Below, piece by piece: positions 47,133 through 64,000 of a DNA stretch of 64,000 bases. The notes below the pieces were generated by a model. It was not told the DNA's origin and did not search any database. It worked only from the letters and a program-made list of their open reading frames with translations. Source of the DNA: Escarpia spicata (Eukaryota > Annelida > Polychaeta > Sabellida > Siboglinidae); contig OZ023213.1 of the NCBI GenBank assembly GCA_963995525.1, positions 44,070,419 to 44,134,418 on the forward strand, in the 5' to 3' direction. Within the stretch, counting starts at the first letter, position 1; every line of letters begins with the position of its first letter. The position numbers and the translations under genes were made by a program.

Positions 47133-50100
47133 ATAATAATAATAAACAACTTCTTACGCACCAATATCCTCAGACAATGACGCACCGAAACCAAAGGATT
47201 AAGCATTCTCGTACTCGTGTGATAGGCGAAAGTCGTCAACAAATGGATGGATGTGCTAGGAAGCTAGGGAGGATAGGCGATATTGAAAAGATAGGTTTTG
47301 AGGTGACAACGAAATGTAACAATATTTTCTGCTGATTTAACATTAACGGGAAGCGAATTCCATATAGTTGGCGCGGCAACTGTAAAAGCTCGAGTTCCAG
47401 TCTTTGTCTTAACTCTAGGAACAGATAGCAACTTCGAACTACACGACCGAAGTTGTCTGGCTTGTCTAGCTGGTGTGAGCATCAAGTGTAAATAACTAGG
47501 TTGTTTGGATGAAAAGGCTTGGTAGGTGATTGTGCAGATCTTAAACATAATGCGATATCGCACGGGGAGCCAATGCAGTGATTTTAGAAGTGGCACTGAG
47601 CGGGAGAATCGAGGAGATTGTGTGACTACCCTTGCTAAACAATTTTGGTTGCGTTGTAGTTTTGCAATATCCTTGATAGCAATATTATGAAGGAAGGAAT
47701 TGCAATAATCTAATCTGCTGCTAACGAGCTGTTGCGATAGTCTTAGCGACAGAAAGCGACATATGTCGGCGAATATCACGGATATGATAAAAACAGCAAC
47801 GACACGTTTGGGATATGTGTTGTCTGAAATTGAAGTCGCAATCAAAGGTCACTCCTAGATTCCGTACTGATGCTGCTGGTGTGATATTTTGACTCAGGAT
47901 GCATGTTGGAAAAAAGTCATTAAGTTTACCTTGCTGCATTGGAGTACCAATGATGAGGAATTCAGTTTTGTCTGCATTTAACTTTAATTTGCTATTGGTC
48001 ATCCTTGAGAAAACATCTTGGAGACAATCGCTGATTCGGTTTAGGGAGTGACTTGTATCTGCGTGGCCAAGGAAATGTAGATCTGTGTGTCATCTGCATA
48101 AAGGTGATGATCCAAGTTATGACTTTGGATTACAGAGCTGAGTGGCGTAGTGTAGAGAGTGAAAAGCAAAGGCCCAAGAACGGAACCCTGGGGAATGCCA
48201 CATGAAGTGGGGAGTGAGATTGAAAAGTAATTATCTATCTTTATACACCTGTACATTGATGTCTATCGGTTAGATATGAAGAAAACCAGGTCAGAACTGT
48301 GCCAGATATGCCATACCACGTTGATAAACGTTTGACAAGAGTGTTGTGATCAATGGTATCAAAGGCAGCAGACAGATCAAGCAAGGTAAGTGCAGTTACT
48401 TTGCCTTGATCAATGTTTAATATAACATCATTGTGTACTTTTAGGAGAGCAGTCTCTGTAGAATGAAATTGTTTGTATGCTGATTGGAGCACACTGGATA
48501 AACAAGTTGAGCTGATATGACACCTTAGACGGCTTGCTACAACTTTCTCAAGTATCTTAGAAATAAAGCTAAGATTAGAAATTGGCCTATAATTTTTGAA
48601 ATCATCTTTTGGCAGAGAAGTCTTCTTGAGAACAGGATTTACATGTGTGTGTTTAAAATCATCTGGGAATTTACCCGAACTCAGCGATAAATTTATGATA
48701 TTCGTTATTGTACCAAGTAAAGAGTCAAGATATGCTTTTAGTAGTATGGGTGGTAATGGGTTGAGATCGCATGACTGATTTGGGGAGGACATTATTATTT
48801 TCCTCACTTCATCAACTGTGGCTGGCTCAAACAATACAAGTGGAGAATTTACTTGTGGTGAGTCCACATTTACAGTACTTAAAGTGTGACATGGAAAAGC
48901 AGAACGTATAAGACTTATTTTATCTTTGAAATGACTAGAAAACGAGTCACACAGAGATTTGACTGACACATGACTAGGTAGAGATGGAGGCGGCTGGCTG
49001 TGTAAAATCAGGGTTGGCACGTTTTTCCCACCCTGGTAAATACTGGGTGGTAAATACTGGTAAAACCCGTTGTGGGAAAAACCCCAAGTAGTGGTAAAAA
49101 CTGGGATAACTCTTAAAAGGATTATATTTGAAGCTTTCTTGCAGTACAAGCTACTGTATCATCAGCAGAATGAATATATATATACATGTATGTACATATA
49201 TTATATATATATATCAACACTGGTCATTACTGAACAATCATAATTATAGTTTGACTGAAAATAACAGTAAACCTTGTGAGAGTGACAATGACATTTATTT
49301 ACTAACTGATCAATTACTCTTTCATCTCGTTGACTTCATGCTTTAAATAAATACAAGGATACACCTGCACTAGTAACTAGTCAACCTGTTTGCTTTAGAT
49401 GGATATTAACTATCTTTCTAAATGGATTAGTTTTAATTACAGGAACTAGCCAATGGTAATATCAGTTATGGACTTATTCCCGGATATTATCGGTAAATAC
49501 CAGATTTACCAGTAAATACTGTTTTTTTCCTACTGTCCTGTCTATAACCGGTTTTTCCCGGAAAAGTGCCAACCCTGTGTAAAATATGATATATGCAGTT
49601 CCATAGCTGACGTGGGTTATCAGAGTTACCCGAGACCATGTTTGTGTAATAATTTGATTTAGCTTTGGCCATTTAGCTGTTGCAGTAGTGACACTGTTTA
49701 GAATATTGTGATCTGTCCAAAGGCGAGCGTGATTTGCGCCATACACGTTCAAGATAGCGCCGGCGCTTTTTAGGTTGTAGAATTGCAGGAGTCATCCATG
49801 GAGCATGTGGCTTTTGGGACACAGATTTAGATCTCAGGGGTGCATGTTTATTAAGTAAATCTTTGAATACTTGACAGTACTGTTGACACAGATCTGACAG
49901 ATGTTCTTTGGGGTTACTGATGAGGTCGGATTTAAAGATGTCTGTCATTAATGCAGCAATGTCAATCTTATGGATCGGTCGGTAAAACACATTGTGTTTG
50001 GACTCTACGGGAATTCTAGGAACTTTGAGATCAGCAATGACAGTGTGGTGGTCTGATAAACCATCTGAAGCGGTAGGTGTCTGAATATTGTTACAATCTG

Positions 50101-51531
50101 AACGGGTGATTAAGAGATCGAGCCAGTGGCCATGTGTGTTGAGAAGGTAACATGTTGTTTCATGTCATAGGATGCCAGAATGTCATTAAATGTACTTGTT
50201 GTTGATGAAGGTGTGTCCAGATGAAGATTAAAATCACTGAATAAATAGTTGCCAGATTTTCAAGTAGATCCTGGAATCCTTCAAAGAAATGGACAGGGTG
50301 TCCTGGAGGGCGATAAATGCACACAAAATAAGCAGAGAAAGATGAATCGGAAATTTCGGCACAAATGGCCTCAAAGCTGGAGTAATCAGGGTTTGAATGA
50401 AAATTAACTTTGAACTGTTTTGAGACGAGAAATCCAACACCACCACCTCGCCCAACTGAATGTGGGCGATGATGGAAGGTGAAACTGGTAGGAGAAATGT
50501 CAGTAATGCATGCAGCTGTGTCATGTGGTCTGAGCCAGGTCTCAGTGACTGCAAGGATGTCTATTGTCTTGGAAGTTAATAAATCGGTAAGCGAGGCCAT
50601 TTTGTCTCGAATAGATCAAACGTTAGTGGTGGCTACTCGAATATTGCACCTGATAGCAGGTCCAGGATTAAGACTTACATCTCCTGCTAGTAGTAAAATA
50701 ATTGTCAATTTAAACGTTGGCTTAGAGCGGGGGATTGGCAGTAAATTTCTATTAAAGGAAAGATTAAGACATGACAAACTGTGAAGATGTGACAAGGAAT
50801 TTTGTGTTCTCATGTACTGAGAAACTGTTAAAATGACAGCCGACCGTTGGGGACTAAGTAGCTTGCACAGTGTAAAATCGTGACCTCTCGAAGCAGCAGA
50901 ACAGAATAAAAATAAAACACACAATAAAAATGCTGGTGACATTGTCTTGGTGACAGTGTACTTTCCTCAAAATGGTGAAGAATAAAATGATAATGTCTCA
51001 TAAAAATAATAAATAATTGAACATAATAAAATATTCTAAAACTGTATAATTGTACTAAAAATAAGGTAAATTTCTAGGTTATTAAAGAGTGGGTTGGCGA
51101 TAATCAATGGCAATATTACAGGTCGTATGATTGTTCGTGCTCAGCAGCCTGTGCAAGATAACAAGACGTTTAGTGCCCGTGCAAAGAAAAGTCAGGTCTT
51201 CACCCCCAGGGCGATTCTGGGTATAACAGAACGTCTTGTTGAAAAGGCCTGTTAGTATATAGTTTATAAGGGGACTGCCCCTGCCTTAGTATGTAGTGTA
51301 GCTAGCGCGAAAATTGAGTCGACCTGTATTATCGCTCAAATAATTTAAGTACAAGATTTAACAGCGTTGGTGGTGACAATTTATCAACTGTTTGTTTAAG
51401 CAAACAGTGCAATACGTTGACACTAATTCTACACTAGTGTCACAGACAAAATTAAACATTAAATTGCAAAAATGATTTTGAATCACGCAGTGACAAGTAC
51501 CACGTTATGCCACCTAGCGACCAACCCTCTT
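47133..51531 (-). mobile_element. L2/CR1-type LINE, nested insertion, ~4.4 kb, with 2A-like peptide
   Basis: Minus-strand LINE inserted in the element above with a 5-bp ATTTA duplication (47128-47132 and 51532-51536). In order on the minus strand: an N-terminal frame at 50942-50616 ending in the 2A-like GDVSLNPGP; endonuclease 50600-50160 (LAVTETWL, GRGGGVGFLV, YRPPGHP); RT 49149-47264 in broken frames ([64 protein letters not shown]); and a C-terminus ending HLKTYLFNIAYPP. The 3' tail next to the target is TTATTATTATT-like. Frameshifts and stops show it is dead. A hAT-type MITE at 49009-49577 interrupts it. Confidence 0.92.
49009..49577. mobile_element. hAT-type MITE nested in the LINE, 8-bp TSD
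   Basis: 569 bp with terminal inverted repeats CAGGGTTGGCAC / GTGCCAACCCTG and an exact 8-bp duplication TGTAAAAT (49001-49008 and 49578-49585), the hAT hallmark. The subterminal region repeats GGTAAATACTGG-like motifs. It has no transposase frame. Confidence 0.9.
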
Positions 51532-51536
51532 ATTTA

Positions 51537-52370
51537 GATAAACTTACATCATGGTCTAACCAATTGATGGTTATTTAAATTTCATCCGGACAAATGTAAA
51601 CTGATGCACATAGGAAAAAAAGATGAACATATGTAAACATACAATTTAAAAATCAATAATATGTCCATGAGTTACATCTTATAGAACAAGAACAAGATTT
51701 TGTGGTTATTATTGACTCAAAGCTAGAATTTGACAAGCATATCAACCAAAAGATTAATAATGCAAACAATACCACGGCAATTATAAGAAGGTCGTTTACA
51801 ACCTTAAATGAAATTAGTTTTATACCACTATATAAAGTTTTAGTATGGAGTCATTTAGATTACGCAGTAAATATATGGTCCCCTTATAAACAAACATATA
51901 AGGATGCAATAGAAAATGTGCAGAGACATGCAACTAAGCAACACCCAGGAATGAAGGATATTCCTTACCAGGAAAGACTTAAGAGGTTGAAACTCCCTAC
52001 ATTAGCATATAGAAGAACACGCGGAGATATGATAGAAGTAATGTGAAGTATATAAATTGTTAAAAGGTAAGTATGATATTAATGTATCTTCTAACAGTAA
52101 AATAGTTTGAAATTATTCCAAGAATGTTCACAAGAATGGGGAGTTTTTCAATCAGTTACAAAATTGTATAACAATTTACTAGAATAGGTAGTAAATGTAT
52201 CTACTATCAACTCATTTAAAAAACACCTAGATAACCACTGGAGAACAGAAGAATTCTTCTATGACTAAAAAGCCGCCTTGCCAGGAAGCCGTAGTACAGC
52301 TTTTACAGAAACAGACGTAGAACTGACCACCTTAGGAACAACCTAAGTAAGTAAACCTAAGTAAACTAAG
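51537..52370 (+). mobile_element. 3' portion of the split plus-strand retrotransposon
   Basis: Resumes with the codons for DKLTSW directly after the ATTTA duplication, so QKDL+DKLTSW restores a normal RT reading. Further on: FHPDKCKLMHIGKK, then the frame 51702-52046 (DSKLEFDKHINQKINNA, LVWSHLDYAVNIWSPYKQ). The 3' end carries a short repeat based on CCTAAGTAAGTAAA at about 52342-52370, a tail typical of CR1-like LINEs. Confidence 0.85.
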
Positions 52371-53883
52371 AAAGTATAATTACAATTAAACATGCTTATT
52401 TCGACAGGCCTTCAAAGAACTTTGCAGTCCCCATCAGTGACATTTGTACATGTAATGGTTAATTGTTAATTTGTATAAACCACAGATTTAGTTTCTGAAG
52501 AAAACATTTACAAATGAACGATTAGCTGATGTGTTTTTACATTTGAAAAAATTGATAAATTATTAAATAATTTAATTGTTGTCAACATAATGTCAACGTT
52601 ACATGTGACTAACACTACAATACCCTACTAAGAGCAATTGTGAGGTATTGACATGGTTATCAATGACATTGATTTTCCCCCATTAGTCACTAAATTAGTG
52701 AGTAGTGTCGTGACGTGAGGCTGAGCAACCGGCTCCGCGCCGCAACATTTATATAATATCGCCCATAAGCAATCGTCCGGCTGACTTTACGCGTATTATA
52801 GCAACATGAGGGCTGGTACATATAAACCATCGATGATCATAATTAAATTGTAATGCAACATTTACAATTGTACCTACTGTTAAAAATTACAAACAACAAA
52901 AACAATGCAGTCTACAAAATAAATACAGACGTTTCCTGTTTGTAGTTCGCATGCGCAAATCCGCCATCCAAATGATACTTGATTGTTGATTGGTTAATTT
53001 GGAGTCGATGTTTTTAAACGAGTGAGTTTCGAAAAGGTGCCAATAATGCAAGAATTATGTGCTACCATACAACGATACACATTTATTGTTTGCTTGAATT
53101 GAGATGTTTTGTCTTTTCGGCGTTTATTCTTAGCGTCTGACCTGTAAGGTTTGTTTTCCAACGATGAATTTAAGATTCTCACATTCATGATTCATGCTGT
53201 CTCGCGACTGGTTCAGAGTCCGTGACAGTGGCTGGGCAGTGGCCTGACTGGGCTGGCTTTGCCTTCGCCGCTTTTGGATGACATTTGAAGTTTAGCAGTT
53301 TGGTGCGATGAGACAGGCTTTGCTAGAATAGACCTAGTCCTAACCCGTCCTAGCACCATGGTATGGCCAGGCCCATACCTGAGTTTGCCACCGTAAATTC
53401 CACACCGTAAAGTCTATGCCAACATCATCACATGTCGAGAAATATAGACAGACAGACAGACAGACAGATTTATTTGTATATACATACACTGTACAGGCAC
53501 ATTTAATTATAGTCCCTACATTTCTCACTTTAAGTGTGCCCAGGAGGGCCATCAGGCAAGATGATCTCTGGAATATCTAAGCTGAGTAAGCTCCCATGTT
53601 ATCAACTCTAGATAAAACTTGTATGGCCTCTGGACTCTACAAGACAGGAGGAAAGGGGTTTAACTTTATGTGCTTGCCAAAGTTTTCGAGATCATAAATG
53701 GGTTTACTGATATTGACACCAAGAGAATGTTTGAGCTAATGTTAAACCCCTCATCCAGGAAGACAACAAGTCATAATTTTTAGTATGACATCGCATCTGA
53801 TTAGATGCACACCACAAGTTCTTTTCACAAGTAATTAAGTCATGGAATACACTAGTTACCAAATGATTGCGTCAATGCATTAT
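52371..53883. other. Non-coding interval
   Basis: No exon or element ends were recognised. There is a short (CAGA)n tract at about 53447-53468. Confidence 0.5.
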
Positions 53884-56829
53884 CAGGCCCATAACCAGGG
53901 GGTTTGGGGGTTCATCCGAAACCCCCTTCAAAATCAAACCCTTACCTAGAGGCTAAACCCTCACCCCACCCCCGTTTTTTTCCGCTTAACCAGCTGCTTG
54001 GCGATCAATAATTACTTTTTAGCTGTTCAGTGAAATTTGAAATAACTTGTTTTGGAGGTTCGGACTAATCACATGCAAAAACGAACCACACTCTTTCGAA
54101 ACCCTCATACCCACTTCCGTTCTCCCAATAAAGTAGCTGTATAGCAATCAGTAATTACTTTTAGCTGTTCAGTGACTGCATAGCAATCAGTAATTATTTT
54201 TACTAGTTTTAGCTGTTCAGTGACTGCATAGCCATCAGTAATTAATTTTAGCTGTTCAGTGACTGCATAGCCATCAGTAATTACTTTTAGCTGTTCGGTG
54301 ACTGCATAGCCATCAGTAATTACTTTTAGCTGTTCGGTGACTGCATAGCCATCAGTAACTAAATTTGCTGCATAGCAATCAATAATTACTTTAGCTGTTC
54401 AGTGAAATATGCTTAGAATCTCAAAATTAAAACCTGCAAAAATAGTAACTTTTAGATTGTGGTTCGGACTACCCGCTGCAAAAGCGAACCCGCTCGAAAC
54501 CCTCATCCACACCCCATTTTCCAGCTGAACCAGCTACACGGCTAGCATTAATTATCTAAGCTGTACAGTGAAATCCCAAAATTAAAACCTGCCAATTGAA
54601 TAAGAGGAGGGTGTTCGGACTAACTTCATTTTGATGAACCTGCTCCTGGGTTTTTCCCCGGGGATCCAAATGTACGAACACCAAAAGCGCTCTGCTCCCA
54701 GAAGAATGACTCTTCCCCAGATGATGCGATCGTTCTGCCATCTAGTGAAAAGACACCATCCGCGCCAAAACAAAAAGGAAAGAAATGTGGTCGACGCATT
54801 GACTCCTTTTTTGTCAGGTATGCGTTGTCTAGAAGTAATTACTATTTTATTGCATAATCAATTGAGGATTGATGTCCGCTGACACTTATTCGGTCCTCTT
54901 TGAAATGTATTGCGCACAATGTAATTTATAACAAATATTACAATGGCATACAGGTTCTCATTTGTGTAGCTCGATGTTGTCAGATGACAAGCACTACTGT
55001 CTAAAAGCCAGTTATTTGGGTATGAATGCTGATAGTTTTATTAATGCTATACAGTAAGTTTACATGCAACGAATATACATTTATAATAAAACTATACAAA
55101 TTGTTATATAAAATAAAATATTTCCGGACGATGTTCCTCTTCGAAAAATAGTTGGCTTATGTAATTTAATAGGAAACCCCAGGACTGTTAGCAGGGGATT
55201 TATTTAATGCCAAAATTGATCATGCATACATACTTGTTTATTAATTGATATAAATGTACTGATATTTCAGGAAGGAAGACGCCAGGCCAGGTAGCAGCTG
55301 TGGCAATGCAGCAGAACTCAGTGTGACTGTGGATGGTGAACCAGTTGCAAAAAGGATATGTCTGCTAGACGAAGAAAGTGTCTAAGGTTTGTGCACCATA
55401 ACATCGCAAAATAGTCATTACAGCATTGTCGTGTACAGTTAATTTCTCAATCTGCAATATATCGTACTGGTCCTTATTTTGGCATCACATGCACCGTAGT
55501 GTGTTGTTTTAGTGAGATTGCCGTCATCATGGTCACAGTCAGTGTGGAACATGGCCCGTCAGTTTGATATATCCATAGCAGTAGAACATACTAAGTATTG
55601 TTGTGGTCTGTTCTTTTTCGTTTCTGTACCTCAGCAAATTTGGGTAGTCCGTTTTCCACCGTAAATATGTAGGTTGGAGAAGGGTATTAATGTATATTGG
55701 GCAGTGCTAATAAGTGCATGGCCTTGACGTGTTTTATCATTTGTTACGCCATAATGTATTATTCTGTTGGCTTTTCAAGTCGTCTCGTTGCTGCTGTAGG
55801 TACAAGAATTGACACGGAACTGCGAGAAAATGTAGACGAGACCTTCACCTACTACTACAAGCAAGCTTTGAGATGGCCGGTGACGTTGGAGTTCAACCAA
55901 GCAGGCCGAGGGTAGCTGGATCATGTGATCACTGACTTGTCTAGTAGATTATTGGGTAGGTGTTGAATTTCCAAGATAATGGTACTGAATAATTTTGTAT
56001 AAGGTGTGCGTGTGCTAATTTTGTTATTTGCTTAAATTGTCATGGTAGGACTTTTGGTTAAATGGCCTTCAAACTATATGTTTTCAGCATTATCCGAGAG
56101 AAGTACTTCACTCCTAGGCCTGGTCCCAGCAATGTTGTGCAAGCAGAAGCCTGAACTTGCAGAAGCAATCGCTGTGTACAAAGGTGATTTGTCATCTCCA
56201 AGCGTGCTACGAGAAGAGTTGCATTGATGAGAGCAGCGCTATCGCGGCAAAGAGCCAAAGGACTGCCCTACCAGCCTGTACAATCCCCATAATGTCATGC
56301 GATAGGCCAAGAATGTCTCTCCTTGCTTGCACTTACGCACATCCACTATATGTCAACCAAACGGTGAATTATTTTGCAGACCATTTCCCAAGGAAACTGC
56401 AACTAAAGAGTCTCCTGTATAAAAGCTAATGTGCGACCGATGCAGCTGAACAGTTTCAAGTGAATCAATCTGAATGTGCCAAGACCATCTGTCTTCACTA
56501 CCCCTTCTGCTGCACATTAACTGTGATATCCCTATTGATTTCAATCAAAAGCAATCATTTTTGCATATCGTGCCATTAAAGAACTTCTTATATGAACGTT
56601 GAATGTCGTTACAATTGCTGTTGTTATTTTTGCATATATAGCAGTGGGTTTGTCGTTTACTTGTGACATCACTCACATCATTATTGGTCATAAAGTTGCG
56701 TATATAATACATTGGTCTCCTTAAAACCAATAGTGTGCCTAGGGCTGTGATATATACATAGGAATATATATATATATAAAAAAATAAAAAAAAACGAACC
56801 CCCCTCAACAAAACCTGGTTACGGGCCTG
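53884..56829 (+). mobile_element. Decayed autonomous hAT transposon, ~2.9 kb
   Basis: Terminal inverted repeats CAGGCCCATAACCAGG / CCTGGTTACGGGCCTG enclose a plus-strand transposase relic. A first coding piece ends at 54817 (KKCGRRIDSFFV, then GT). It joins in frame to 55271-55385 (KEDARPGSSCG...), where a stop follows. Later pieces are 55800-55915 (GTRIDTELRENVDETFTYYY), 56088-56229 (SLLGLVPAMLCKQKPELAEA, then DLSSPSVLREELH) and 56230-56428. They resemble the order of hAT/ZMYM-like transposase segments (xxxIDSFF start, LDxxIxxLxxRF, LxxLxPxx...DLPSPxxLxxEL). The order is seen; the family name is inference. A ~39-bp tandem repeat (CAGTGACTGCATAGC) sits at 54130-54370. Confidence 0.68.
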
Positions 56830-58110
56830 ATTATTATTAACATTGAACAACTTCAAAACTAAATATCAAACTACAGTTTGAGGGCTATATGTATGAGAAA
56901 ATGCTGGAGAAAGAGAAAAGCTGATAGTGTACACCTTAACTGGACATACTTCCACACCAAAGCTATGGCCACAGCCATGGCAAAGAACATCCAACTATGT
57001 GAACAGTGAAATCACACAAATGCAGTATTTGTTTTTAATTCTGTCATTTGTATTTTTACTCGCCACTCCTCACTTCATCTTTAGTGCAGTTGTAGGATGC
57101 GATGTGTATTGGAACTTGCTGTGCTTTGTTTAGTTTATGTAGTGATAGAGAGACACAGTGTGGGTGGAAAATGGCAATGCCCTTTAATTACGTATATAAT
57201 AACATAAATTTAAAAAAAAACATGAAAATGGGCAATGCCAGCGACTTAGATAGAAAAGACAATTCTCCTTACATGCATAAATAAATTGTACACATCTGTT
57301 GATGGGTGTTGCCTGTATAATTGCCAATAATAGACTAAGCAAAATAAATGTGGGGCCTAATTAGCTTGCTTCATTGTAGATAGTTGCTACTTGTTAAACT
57401 TGTTTTTAAAGGTACTTGATGTGTTGTCCTTTTGGAGAGGCAGAAGTGGTCAATAATGGCTTCTTACTTTCAGCAGCTATATTAAGGCTGTGAGTGTGAC
57501 ATTTGTCCCGCTTTCTAGTTTTACAGACATTTGTACAAGGTAATAATGTTTCAGTAGCTACGAAAGAGAAAAAAATAACTAAATAACAAAAACATTTATT
57601 ACTAATCTAACGTTTTATTGGACTTATATATCCCTTTTTTTCTATAACTTTAACACAAGTTCTGTTTCAAATATAATAAAGTAATTGAACCACAAATTGC
57701 TCTACCAGTAACCAGAGGCCAGTTTTTATACATGAATGGTTGCAGTGTTAATGAATATCAGGAACATGTCAAGCAAATTAAATATAATTAACTTACACAA
57801 ACGTCTACACTTGTATAAGTCACATACTCCAAAGATGTTTGCTGAAATAGGCAAATCCACCAATTGGTAATGCATTTAAAAAACAATGATAGTTATTTAC
57901 TTACATGTTTTTGTTACATGCTAGGCTTTTCTAGATGGCCTTTCTCCTATTTGAGAATATTGAGTGGTGATCAGTTCACCAGATGGCACCAAAGCAAATG
58001 TGTTTTTTGGCTCCATGGGTAGGTGTAAGTTAACTACATAATACTATGCTGTAGCACACCCTCATGTCAGTGTTCTGGTAGAATCGATGCATAAATTATT
58101 TGTTTTTGTG
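56830..58110. other. Presumed promoter/5' region of the PRR14-like gene
   Basis: No coding exon was recognised. An acceptor-like TTTTTGTGCACACAG at about 58103-58117 suggests that a non-coding first exon lies upstream in this stretch. Confidence 0.35.
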
Positions 58111-58166
58111 CACACAGTTGCAAGGGCAGAGCTGCACATGAAGATTGACTGCTGATTGGCTACGAG

Positions 58167-63010
<4,844 letters not shown>

Positions 63011-63413
63011 AATAAGGCCGACCTGTGTAACTCACCCACATGTTGTCGTGTCTTCCATCTTTGTATACAGCATAGAAGGAAAGTGGTGTACTGGTGTTAC
63101 AATTATCCCATTTTGCAAAGGTAATTAAATCAATAATTATTTAATTATCGCATTTTATAAGGGTAATTAAATCAATAATTATACTAGTTTGTGTTGTGCA
63201 CTGTGCGACACGGAAAAGTTAAGCTTATCTCTCAGAATGACAGAAGTATTATGCAGACAATCTTACTGTTATAAACACATTGCAGACTTGTATTAATAAT
63301 ATTTTATTTAATGTACACTGGTTATATTTTAACTATACTGTCCTTTGTAAACACAACTGTTGTTAAAAGGATTATTTTGTATTATTTGATTTATTTTACT
63401 GCGTACTTATTCA

Positions 63414-63664
63414 TAGGCATCGGAACATGGGGGTTGAGGCTCACAAAAATATCATCTAATTTTACCCCTATTGAGGTTAACAGAATCCTCTACCTGTACC
63501 CGCCCCTCCCCGAGGCTCACCAACATGCTCCAACTGCACCCACCTGAAGTTCACCAAAAACAACTAAAACCCACTTGCCGAAACATTGGGGCTAAACATA
63601 TATGTCCAACCTTCACCCACAAATAATTACGGGTCTCAGCCGATCACCCCAGTTCCGATGCCTA
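63414..63664. mobile_element. Short MITE with GGCATCGGAAC ends
   Basis: 251 bp between TAGGCATCGGAAC and GTTCCGATGCCTA, consistent with TA duplication. The interior has repeated GAGGCTCACC-like motifs. A related start (TAGGCGTCGGGACGTGG...GAGGCTCACC) appears at 63900 and runs off the right edge, a second copy. Confidence 0.6.
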
Positions 63665-64000
63665 CGTTATTTAGTTGATTCTTCCGGTGCTAGCTTTAGG
63701 CTGCAGTGAATACTACGTTTGGTTTTGTCACATTGAAACATCAGCTATTATAACCGTCTTGTATTGTTAAAAAAATTATCGTCTAATGGATTGTGGAATT
63801 GTATTTGTATTCGTTTGTTAAACAGAATTGTTGGTTAATAAGATTATCGGGATTAGTGTATATGCCCGTAGCGTATTTATTGTCTACCGGTTTATAGGAT
63901 AGGCGTCGGGACGTGGTAAATATGGGGAATGAGGCTCACCAAAATACCCTCCAATTCTACCTCATTGTAGCGCACCAAACTGCTAACTGTGCAATTGTGA

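Overview
The window is animal nuclear DNA, AT-rich, with spliced genes, LINEs, MITEs and minisatellites. Nothing in it is bacterial. Gene content (mitochondrial KAS, SKA kinetochore proteins, a Tantalus/PRR14-type protein) and the transposon mix suggest a non-vertebrate, probably marine, metazoan. I cannot fix the phylum from sequence alone.

Layout. 1-3890: a 55-bp tandem array of about 70 copies running off the left edge. 7221-23002 (+): a WD40-repeat gene of at least eight coding exons, its introns filled with minisatellites (periods 34, 30, 21 and about 101 bp) and TTAA-flanked piggyBac-type elements. 23003-28439: gene-poor. 28440-44311 (-): a block of minus-strand genes. Read 5' to 3' these are OXSM (mitochondrial beta-ketoacyl synthase, 4 exons), a 49-codon membrane micro-ORF, SKA2 (5 exons), and exons for a SKA1-type microtubule-binding domain. 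The last two may be one gene, because intron phases allow the SKA2-like coiled-coil exons to splice into the SKA1-like exons.

44.7-52.4 kb: a decayed plus-strand non-LTR retrotransposon, split by a minus-strand LINE carrying a 2A-like peptide, which is itself split by a hAT-type MITE. 53.9-56.8 kb: a decayed hAT transposon. 58167-63010 (+): a four-exon gene for a PRR14/PRR14L-like (Tantalus-domain) nuclear protein, whose large C-terminal exon has been tandemly duplicated as a symmetric phase 1-1 exon; the copies have diverged and one has gained an AT-hook.

Functional themes are mitochondrial fatty-acid synthesis (OXSM), kinetochore-microtubule coupling (SKA1/SKA2) and probable chromatin or lamina tethering (PRR14-like). 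These jobs are not linked; the genes are neighbours, not a pathway. All exon boundaries were read by eye from splice signals and phase, without transcript evidence.
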